Source: Bacteroidales bacterium
GTDB lineage: Bacteria > Bacteroidota > Bacteroidia > Bacteroidales > Tenuifilaceae
Reading direction: 5' to 3'
NCBI GenBank assembly: GCA_011045955.1
Contig: DSBV01000083.1
Location: 1-59,248, forward strand
Length of the DNA: 59,248 bases
Shown piece by piece: positions 51,650 to 59,248 of the stretch. The position numbers and the translations under genes were made by a program. Positions within the stretch are counted from its first letter, which is position 1. Each line of letters starts with the position of its first letter. The notes under the pieces are model-generated. The model ran no database searches. It saw only the letters and a list, made by a program, of their open reading frames with translations, and was not told the origin of the DNA.

Positions 51650-54600
51650 TTACTTCCCAAAGGTATTAGGTATGTGGTACTGCGGCCCAGTTTCGGGGAT
51701 TTTCCATACGTTAACCGATTGCCCTGCCCCCACAATATTACCAATCACGCCGTTGTTGTCTGTCATTGAGGTTACAGTGTAGGTAAATACATTGGGTAAA
51801 TCGGGTGCACTCCATACAGGAGGATCTGGTATGGTAAAGTTAAACGTGTAGGGCCCAGTGCCCTCCAGGGTGCCATCTGTGGTACTACTCCAACTTTCTC
51901 CGTAGTTGTTTTCAACAGTAAATGTGAAGGGGGGCGAACCGTTAAAAGTTATCTCAAGGGTAACCTCCTGCCCTTCGCAAATAGTGGCATCGGTAAGCAG
52001 GTTAGTTATCTCGGCGAAAACCCCCACGCAAAGCAAAATCTCGGCAGTGCCGTTCATAACCGCTGTGCAAGCAGGGTGATCCGAATTGTGGACGTGTACC
52101 TCATAGGTTCCAACCTCGTCAATATCTGTAAACTCAAGAGGCGAACCCGTTCCTTCCAAAATACTAACATACCTATCCTCCTCAATAAAATAGAGCCTAT
52201 AGGTAAAGCCAAGGTCGGATCCATCGAGACCAATGGTACCAGTAGCTGCACCACATATTTCACCGCCTCCTGTTACATTATAAATAGTGGGTTTGGGGTA
52301 AACAGAAACCGTGACCGAGTTGCCAAAGATATTGCCGTCGATATATTCCCCTGGTGAAACAACCGTTCTAACTGCGGTTAAGGTATATGTGGTGGTGCTT
52401 TCCGGGCTCAGGCTTTCGATTTCATACGGCGAGGTAGTAACCATAATCCAATCCGACTCAGTTGTGCCATCGGTGTATTTTATCTCCCATGGTGAGTTGC
52501 CCGTAAGGGCAACAAACAGGGAGGTAGTTTCTGATTCGCATATGCTGTGGCTAATCGAGGTAAACGAGGCCGTTGGAATGGTTATTGGCTCAACCGAAGC
52601 CAATGTGAAATACTGGTTGGTTCCATCAAACGGTATTGCCGAGCCAGTGCGTATGGTGGCATCATCTATTGCCGAGCCCGAAATCGATGGTGTACCGCCC
52701 ACTATTTCCCATTTGCTAGTAGAGCCATTCCAACGAACAATTCTAAGGTTTTCTCTTTTTCCCCAACCAAGGGCAGCGGCCACGTCGCTGGTGCCGGTAA
52801 GGGTGAACTCAACATAGGCAGAACCTCCACTTGGCCCGTTCAGTGTCCAGTACTCGGATTGTGAGATGGTTTCGAGCGGTGCATCGTAGTTTACTGCATC
52901 GTAGTAACCAGCTCCCAGGTTAGAATCAAAGTATTCGGCTTTCCAATACTTGTTACCAACTCCATGGCTAATGTTAGATATGGTTGTTACTTTTTTCTTG
53001 CTATTTTTCCCAATGGGAAACTCTTGGCTAGAGCCATTAGCCTTATTAATCATGATGGGGCCATTCACAAAGCTAGATGCAGCAATCGAGAAAACTCCAT
53101 AGGAAGCATTTGTTAACCTTAAAATATTTGTTTCGGTGGTTGTGATAGATGACGTGTTAAACAAAGCGAAATAGGTTCTGATATCAACTGGACCTAATAG
53201 TTCAACCGAAGAGTTGTTGTACAGATAAAAATTGTTAAACCTATTTCCAACAGCATTAAATGTTCCTTCCACTATTTGATTTGCCCCAAGAAAAGAGAAT
53301 CTTTGATCCGTATACTCAGCTTTTAAATTCGCGCTGTTCGCTTTAAAAACATTTCCAGACACCAGTACATGTTTTCCTGCCACAGTATTCAACGTAGAGT
53401 TTTCTAATATTCTTAAATCACCACAAATTGTAATATGGTCATTGGGTGGTAATGTCTTTGTCCCGCTGCCCGTTATGGTTAGATTGTTATAACTGTAAAT
53501 ATTGGGCAGGGTATAACTCCCATCCCCCCCAAACTCCATGGTGCCCCCCGTACCGCAGGCCAGGAATGCTGAGTAGTCGCCAGGGTAGAGCTTATCGTTC
53601 ACCATGGCCAGTGTGCCGGTACCCGATACAAAACCCAGGTGGTGCCCCACCTGCGTACCCACCTCTAACCGGCCAGTAATAATGGTTCGGTAGGAGCGAA
53701 TACTGAACCTGTCCATGGCAACGGTATGCCCGGAGCGGATACGAACGATATGCCCCTGTGGACCACCATCGGGAACGGCACCACCACCTTCGCGCTGCCA
53801 AATGGTTTTATCGCTCCAGTTGCCCGAACTAACGGTGTAGAACACCGGCACGTTATCGGGGATACAGGCATCGGTTCCGGCAGTGTAGTCGCCGTTTAGG
53901 TTGCTAACCCCTCCGTAGGTGAATTCAATTCTTTTGTCGTTAACCAGCTCGTTGTTCAAGGGATCGGGAGCCACTTTAGTCCAGGAGTTGCCCTCCAGGC
54001 GAACGCGGTAGTAATCGGCCAGGGTACCCACCACGTCGGTGGGATCGAAATGGAAGTTTATTGACCCCACAAAACCGCTGATACCGCTGCTGGTCATATT
54101 CCAGTAGTATTGGAGCACATCACCACATTCGGCGGTCATGTGGGCTTGGTTTATTGGGTGAACCGATATGGTGCCTGCCGACGAGTTTTCTGTAATATCA
54201 AAGGTAACAGGGGTGTATTTTGCTTCTGTTCCACTTTTTACACCTATGGGTAGAGTAAAGTTTTGCGCGCCTGTAACTACTGACTTACTGATACCCAAAT
54301 CTCCGAATCCTCCATCAGATATAATCATTTTAGTTGTACCAAAATCACTTCCGTTTACGTAGGCATCGTTACCTAGTGCCAACCTATGGTTTTGAATATT
54401 AAGTATTCCGTTGGTGAGCGTTAAATTCCTATTTAAGGTAATGCTATTAAGCAGCCTAACCTCCTCGGCAGGCTTATCTATCTCAACATTTCCAAACTGG
54501 CCAGTACCACTTATGGTTTGCAAATTGGTTCCGTTAAATAGCAATCCACCCATGCTAGGATTTGGGCTAGCGTGCGATGCGAAATTGCTAACATTTCCTT

Positions 54601-57600
54601 TAACCGTTATAGTGTTGCCACCATCATTAAGCTGTCCACTATTAAGATAGAGGTTGCCATTAACCTCAATGGGTGACGATGGTTGAAGAGTAACTGAAAT
54701 TTCGGGCTCTACCACTAGATTGTTTACTACAACCCCACCATGTATCTCTTGCATTGCTGCAGAGGGAGAAGTGCTCACCCCTCGAAGTATCAATGAGTCA
54801 ACATGGAAGTTAGCCTCTCCATTATTGTAGATATTTCGATTAACAGTAAGGCTTCGGTAGTCTCCATCAAATCCGGTGAAAGCACAACCCTCGGCAATGG
54901 TTAGGTTGCCTTTAACAACTAAACTCCTATCTTTTAACTGGGCGGTGGTACTACTTCCTGACACGACCAAGTTGCCAAGAGCTAATGCCGAATTAATCGA
55001 TATTACACTAGATGCTGGAGTATCGGCATCACCAAGTTGCAATGTTGATTCATCGGCGCTGCCAACTCCAGGCTCCAGAATAACAGAGGGTACAGTAGCA
55101 CTTGTTTGTGGGCGAACCACCGTGAGCGTACCTCCAGTGAAATCGAAACGACTGCTGTTATTGAGTATTTCAAAAGTTCCTCTATTACCAACAGGTGCAT
55201 TATTTTTACCAACAATAACAGCACCTCCTGTTTGCTTGTAGCGTAGTATGCCCGAAGGGTTAGATGTTCCCCTACGCACTTGTGAACCTACAATTAATGC
55301 ACCGCCGGTTACTTCAATTGCTGCATTCCCCGATGATGAGTACTCAATGTAGTTATTGCCATTACCTACTGCATCGTCCATATCAATGGTTCCGCCTTCT
55401 TCAACCCGCAACAGACCATCGAGCAGAATACCCGAATCGTCGCCGCTAACGTTAACCTTCCCTTGCTGCACCACCAAGCCTGAGGTAGAAGGGATATAGA
55501 AATCTCCACCTCCGGTGGAAAGGTCGATATCAATGTCGGGATGGTTTAGAACTAGCGTTCCGTTTTGGAGCTGGAGGGCTTTTTCATCAGTAGTTCCATT
55601 GGTGGGGCCGTTGAGGGTGAAGTTATTACTAATAGTAACCGTTGGGCTAGCTGTTGACCCTTTGTTTACAATCACCTTATATAAATTAGGGGTTGAAGCA
55701 ACATTTAAATTTTTAAATTCTTGGTCGCTATCTCCTGTAAACTCAAGAATAACATTATTGCCTGTAGTGTTATCAGTAAATAGATCAACGGAGATGTTTG
55801 TGCCAAGATCATTAAAAATATCACCTCTTACAATTAACTTATGCTCCAAATTGCTTGGCGTTTCGTTTAAAACCGTTATTCTTCTAAGGCTATGAATATC
55901 AGGATCTCTTGTACCATAAAACCTTACCGCCCCTGCAGTAACTGTTCTCTCAACTCCTGTTGTATTATAGCTAAGTGTTCCTCCCAGGTATCCACCAATA
56001 CGAAGTTCACCTCCAACAGTAATATCGCCATCGGCAGTAGTATTTAGTATAAAATTGGTATTTCCATCAATTGTAAAATTTCCTCTTACGGTAAATCCCT
56101 CTTGGAAAGTAACATTACCTCCACCTTCAATTCTGAGGTTTGGATAAAGTGTTGTATAACCGTTAGTAGTTAAATTGGATCTGATGAGATAGTTAAATAC
56201 GCAGTTGCCTAAAGAGAAATCTGAGAAGTCGGCATTTACAGTAGGTAATGCACCATCGGTTCGAGCCATAAAAGTTCCCCAAGCTCCTGTAACTATACCT
56301 GCGTTAACTGTTGCTCCTTCCCACACCACTAGTCTACCTCCATCCATTCTAATTTCGGCACACTGAACATTTGTTCCACCAAAAATATTAATAGAATGAA
56401 AGCCTGGTGTACCATATTCGGTGTGATCACCTCGTCCTATCACGGCAATATCCCCTGCCTGAGGAAATCCATCGTTTGATGTTGCACCTCTATCTGGCTC
56501 TCCATGAGGGGTTTTTGACCAATATTGTGGGTCTGTCCAACTTGCGTCATACCAATCTGGCCAAGAGGGGAAATAGGAATAGTAAACAGTAATTTGTCCT
56601 TGGAAAAATTGTTTTACTGCGGTGGTAAACTCTCCTTCCTCGAGGATGAAAGGAGGTATGGGATTGCCATTGTCATCTTCCCCATAATTTATAAGGCGAG
56701 TATTTGTGTACGGCACGTTTGCTGGACCAACTGTACCATACTTGTCGTCGGCCTCACCATTGTCATCATTGGGGTATCGTTGTAAACCAATTACCTTACC
56801 TGCAACGTAGTTGTTGTGAGTCCAATTCCAATTAAAATCGTTACGGTGGGCTAAAAATCTATTTATCACAGTTGGTAAAGTTGAGAAATCGGAATGCCTT
56901 ACTCTCCAATAGTACTCTAAATATCTGTCAGCTAATCCACCAGCAGAAACAAACATGGTTGATAACTGCCTAGGCACTGCATTTATTTGCACCTTACCTG
57001 CATCAACCACATTGCTAAAAGTTGGGTTTGCATAGGCGTAGCGGTTCACATTATCATCGGTATTATAAGTACCAATAGGGTACAAATACGTTCCATCGGC
57101 AGATATGGTTAAAGAGAGTCCGCCATCTCCGTGGTTTCCAGCCATACGGAATAGTTTAGTTGCAGAGTAATCATTAATATTATAAGAGGATAGTTGCCCT
57201 TCAACATCAAGATTATGGGTTCTTAAATCGAAAATTCCATTGGTTAGCGTTAAAGTACCAGTAACCGTTTGCTTTGCTGTAAGATAAGTAACCTCTACTT
57301 TGCCACCACTCTCATCGGGATGCACCTCATCAATTTCCAAATTCCCAAACACCCCAGTTCCATCACCCCCTATGGCGTGTTGGGTATTGATGGTTACGGA
57401 GGTTGTTGCTATACCACCACCTCCTGAAATGTTAACTGAGGGTGCAGCTGTGTAGCCACTTCCCGAATTGGTTACCAATATGCCAACTAGAGGTAAAGGG
57501 TTTTCGGTGGTAGGTGTGCCATTGAACAATGGTACTGCAGCGGCAGTTACTCCGAGGGGGGCAGATGATGGTGGGTCGTCAATAGTAATAGTGGGTATAC

Positions 57601-59248
57601 TGGTGAAGTTGGTGCTGGATTCCACACTTATTGCACTTACAATACCCCTTTCTTTAAGAATAACTTTTCCGGTAGTATTGGTAATTGTACCCGAGTTGAT
57701 TATGTTACCCCTAACGGTTACGTTCTTATCTGCGCAAGCAAGCGTGCCTGCCGTAATGGTTAGGTTGTTGTGTATGGTGATATCGCTACCCGATAGCGTT
57801 CCAGTTTGCCCCGGATTGTTTACCGTTAAGTTATGAAAATACTTGGTAGCGGCATCTGCATCGATATTTATGCTATAGCTTGATGTTGCGCCAGAGAATG
57901 TGGTGGTATTGCTAGCCGCTTGGTATGTTGAGCCCGCGCCAATGCTGTACCCCCCGCCAATGGTAACGTTTTGTCCTTTAGGATCAAAAGTGATATTATC
58001 TTCAATAGTCAATGTTCCTTTGGTTACCAAGGGCAATGCGGGTAAAACGGCTTGGTTGGCAGCAGAAGTTCCAACAATTCCGCCTTCTAGCACAAAGGTG
58101 CGGCTGCCTGTTCCTTCTCGCAATAAATTTACAGTGGGCAGTGGAGCACGTGAGGTAATTCGTGAAAGACCTGTGGTGTACGAAGTAAGATTTAGAGTTG
58201 CATTGGCACTCACATTCTGGTTAACGGGATGGGAGTTTATAAAAATTGAGCCACGAGCATTGGTGCCCCTAATGTTTAGGGTTCCGCCTGTTAGTGTGAA
58301 CACGTTACCCTCGTACGACAGTGTAAATAGATAATAATTGCCCGAGGAGCCCCAAGCCTGATTAACATTTACTGTTCCGCCAGTTTGAATAAAGCCTCCA
58401 ACATGTTGGGTGCCATAAACTGATGTTCTGAATTGGCCAAGGTTAACGGTACCTCCACTAACCTCTAAAACCCCATTTAGCCTTGTGGTTATTCCGCTAT
58501 TTATTTTTGCATTTAAAACTCCATCGGAAACCTTTACTTTTCCATAAACCACCACGGCAGTTCCTGAGGGTTTTGTAACCTCACCGCCATCAACCCACAG
58601 TATGGCATTTTCGGATATGTTATAGTTTTCACTTCCATTTAAGCGAGGAACTGAAATATTTTCACCAACTCTAACAGTACCTGATAGAAGCGCAAATGCA
58701 TTTGTGTTAGACTCTAGCTGTGCTATATCAGGATGACCTTGATTAGCAAACCCAAACAGGTTGAAATAGCTAGGATCGGTAGCCTCCATATGTAACTCGT
58801 AGGTGCTGGTTGATCCTTTATCAATCTTAATTCGGTAAAATTTGGATGGTCCCTCGAGCATTAAATGCTGATTACGGGTAGCACTAAGGAAGTTAACATC
58901 CACTATTCCATCGGTTGCTTCTGCCGTGTAATCAGGTGCTACGCGATTGGTAAACTCAACTACTCCGTGGTTTGTAAAATCGCCGTAGAGGTTGAGCTGA
59001 TGACGGGCATTGGCATTGCCAGTTTTAATTGTCCCATTGGCGGAAACCTCCAGGTTCTCGTATATGGTTAGGGTTCTGTCAATTTCTGCTATGCCATCGC
59101 CAAAGTAGAATTCGCCCCTTGAAACGGTTAGCGATCCATTTATGGTATAATTTGCAAGAAGTGTTACCCTGTGGGCAGGATCGTCCATATTGATAATCAT
59201 ATTACGGAAAGTTCGAGGTGAGCTAAGCTCATAGCTTGTCGCTCCATA
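51650..59248 (-). CDS. Giant cell-surface beta-helix/adhesin-like protein, 5' end outside window
   Basis: The frame is open from the stop at 51650 to the window edge (the first in-window ATG at 59200 is preceded by 16 further sense codons), so more than 2,530 residues are seen and the N-terminus is missing. Most of the protein is a long array of short beta-strand turns with patterns such as GTLTLTNGIFDLRTHNLDVE, NLTITAGTLACADKNVTVRG and SLTISADGTYLYPIGTYNTD, typical of right-handed beta-helix passenger regions. Two G8-like modules stand out: WYDASWTDPQYW (near 56540) and SSGNWSDKTIWQREGG (near 53820, followed by HIVRIRSGHTV). The last 330 residues are Ig-like repeats (ICESETTSLFVALTG, EICGAATGTIGLDG, TICEGQEVTLEITF). 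It ends HIPNTFGK with no T9SS sorting domain. Function probably adhesion or matrix; not proven. Confidence 0.88.
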   Translation of the reverse strand, partial: YGATSYELSSPRTFRNMIINMDDPAHRVTLLANYTINGSLTVSRGEFYFGDGIAEIDRTLTIYENLEVSANGTIKTGNANARHQLNLYGDFTNHGVVEFTNRVAPDYTAEATDGIVDVNFLSATRNQHLMLEGPSKFYRIKIDKGSTSTYELHMEATDPSYFNLFGFANQGHPDIAQLESNTNAFALLSGTVRVGENISVPRLNGSENYNISENAILWVDGGEVTKPSGTAVVVYGKVKVSDGVLNAKINSGITTRLNGVLEVSGGTVNLGQFRTSVYGTQHVGGFIQTGGTVNVNQAWGSSGNYYLFTLSYEGNVFTLTGGTLNIRGTNARGSIFINSHPVNQNVSANATLNLTSYTTGLSRITSRAPLPTVNLLREGTGSRTFVLEGGIVGTSAANQAVLPALPLVTKGTLTIEDNITFDPKGQNVTIGGGYSIGAGSTYQAASNTTTFSGATSSYSINIDADAATKYFHNLTVNNPGQTGTLSGSDITIHNNLTITAGTLACADKNVTVRGNIINSGTITNTTGKVILKERGIVSAISVESSTNFTSIPTITIDDPPSSAPLGVTAAAVPLFNGTPTTENPLPLVGILVTNSGSGYTAAPSVNISGGGGIATTSVTINTQHAIGGDGTGVFGNLEIDEVHPDESGGKVEVTYLTAKQTVTGTLTLTNGIFDLRTHNLDVEGQLSSYNINDYSATKLFRMAGNHGDGGLSLTISADGTYLYPIGTYNTDDNVNRYAYANPTFSNVVDAGKVQINAVPRQLSTMFVSAGGLADRYLEYYWRVRHSDFSTLPTVINRFLAHRNDFNWNWTHNNYVAGKVIGLQRYPNDDNGEADDKYGTVGPANVPYTNTRLINYGEDDNGNPIPPFILEEGEFTTAVKQFFQGQITVYYSYFPSWPDWYDASWTDPQYWSKTPHGEPDRGATSNDGFPQAGDIAVIGRGDHTEYGTPGFHSINIFGGTNVQCAEIRMDGGRLVVWEGATVNAGIVTGAWGTFMARTDGALPTVNADFSDFSLGNCVFNYLIRSNLTTNGYTTLYPNLRIEGGGNVTFQEGFTVRGNFTIDGNTNFILNTTADGDITVGGELRIGGYLGGTLSYNTTGVERTVTAGAVRFYGTRDPDIHSLRRITVLNETPSNLEHKLIVRGDIFNDLGTNISVDLFTDNTTGNNVILEFTGDSDQEFKNLNVASTPNLYKVIVNKGSTASPTVTISNNFTLNGPTNGTTDEKALQLQNGTLVLNHPDIDIDLSTGGGDFYIPSTSGLVVQQGKVNVSGDDSGILLDGLLRVEEGGTIDMDDAVGNGNNYIEYSSSGNAAIEVTGGALIVGSQVRRGTSNPSGILRYKQTGGAVIVGKNNAPVGNRGTFEILNNSSRFDFTGGTLTVVRPQTSATVPSVILEPGVGSADESTLQLGDADTPASSVISINSALALGNLVVSGSSTTAQLKDRSLVVKGNLTIAEGCAFTGFDGDYRSLTVNRNIYNNGEANFHVDSLILRGVSTSPSAAMQEIHGGVVVNNLVVEPEISVTLQPSSPIEVNGNLYLNSGQLNDGGNTITVKGNVSNFASHASPNPSMGGLLFNGTNLQTISGTGQFGNVEIDKPAEEVRLLNSITLNRNLTLTNGILNIQNHRLALGNDAYVNGSDFGTTKMIISDGGFGDLGISKSVVTGAQNFTLPIGVKSGTEAKYTPVTFDITENSSAGTISVHPINQAHMTAECGDVLQYYWNMTSSGISGFVGSINFHFDPTDVVGTLADYYRVRLEGNSWTKVAPDPLNNELVNDKRIEFTYGGVSNLNGDYTAGTDACIPDNVPVFYTVSSGNWSDKTIWQREGGGAVPDGGPQGHIVRIRSGHTVAMDRFSIRSYRTIITGRLEVGTQVGHHLGFVSGTGTLAMVNDKLYPGDYSAFLACGTGGTMEFGGDGSYTLPNIYSYNNLTITGSGTKTLPPNDHITICGDLRILENSTLNTVAGKHVLVSGNVFKANSANLKAEYTDQRFSFLGANQIVEGTFNAVGNRFNNFYLYNNSSVELLGPVDIRTYFALFNTSSITTTETNILRLTNASYGVFSIAASSFVNGPIMINKANGSSQEFPIGKNSKKKVTTISNISHGVGNKYWKAEYFDSNLGAGYYDAVNYDAPLETISQSEYWTLNGPSGGSAYVEFTLTGTSDVAAALGWGKRENLRIVRWNGSTSKWEIVGGTPSISGSAIDDATIRTGSAIPFDGTNQYFTLASVEPITIPTASFTSISHSICESETTSLFVALTGNSPWEIKYTDGTTESDWIMVTTSPYEIESLSPESTTTYTLTAVRTVVSPGEYIDGNIFGNSVTVSVYPKPTIYNVTGGGEICGAATGTIGLDGSDLGFTYRLYFIEEDRYVSILEGTGSPLEFTDIDEVGTYEVHVHNSDHPACTAVMNGTAEILLCVGVFAEITNLLTDATICEGQEVTLEITFNGSPPFTFTVENNYGESWSSTTDGTLEGTGPYTFNFTIPDPPVWSAPDLPNVFTYTVTSMTDNNGVIGNIVGAGQSVNVWKIPETGPQYHIPNTFGK

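Noticed and set aside
52300-58400. Long plus-strand reading frames opposite the giant surface protein
   Set aside because: They show no signal peptide, start context or family motifs and follow from the repetitive Gly/Thr/Val codons on the coding strand.

Overview
This window is chromosomal DNA of a member of the Bacteroidota, most likely class Bacteroidia (Bacteroidales/Marinilabiliales-like). The signs are a fused lpxC-fabZ gene inside an HD-lpxD-lpxC/fabZ-lpxA block, a short NusA, an S46 dipeptidyl-peptidase, an Oar-like TonB receptor, a protein with a type IX secretion (T9SS) sorting domain, a GH97 enzyme, and -7 boxes of the Bacteroidota type TAnnTTTG in front of all three tRNAs. The genus cannot be named from the sequence alone.

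Layout. 1-1.6 kb: a decayed restriction-modification pair. 1.8-6.7 kb: rimP-nusA-infB on the minus strand with a promoter and a leader hairpin. 6.8-10.8 kb: a family 4 glycosyltransferase, rnhB and a DPP7-type peptidase. 10.8-12.6 kb: an inverted repeat, a 10-bp phased repeat, then a SiaB-like kinase and two SiaC-like proteins. 12.8-14.7 kb: glnS and tRNA-Gln. 15-24 kb: an AraC-type regulator, then an outer-membrane barrel, a GH2 beta-galactosidase, a GH97 enzyme predicted to be a retaining alpha-galactosidase, and galK. 24.1-27.8 kb: a pRiA4b ORF-3-like protein, a YbaK/ProX-like deacylase and the B12-dependent ribonucleotide reductase. 28.1-31.4 kb: a TonB-dependent receptor. 31.5-37.5 kb: lipid A/Kdo genes and an HD hydrolase. 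37.5-40 kb: two more SiaC-like proteins and a flippase. 40.1-41.9 kb: initiator tRNA followed by a tRNA 3' fragment, a broken secreted protein and a second copy of the inverted repeat. 42-48 kb: a hybrid histidine kinase and a Reg_prop/Y_Y_Y/PP2C (SpoIIE) receptor phosphatase, convergent with overlapping stop codons. 48-49.8 kb: a broken collagen-like fibre gene and an intact T9SS cargo protein. 49.9-50.8 kb: cysH and tRNA-Cys. 51.1-51.5 kb: an internally deleted IS1634-type transposase. 51.6-59.2 kb: a giant cell-surface protein that runs off the window end.

The main system-level observation is a scattered partner-switching network. One SiaB-like kinase, four SiaC-like phospho-acceptor proteins in two pairs, and one membrane receptor with a PP2C phosphatase output lie within 37 kb. 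In Pseudomonas the homologous SiaA/B/C proteins form one operon that controls a diguanylate cyclase. No cyclase is visible here, so the output is unknown. Separately, the galactoside genes form a clear catabolic operon, and the window carries at least five decayed genes or remnants, which suggests active turnover of accessory DNA.
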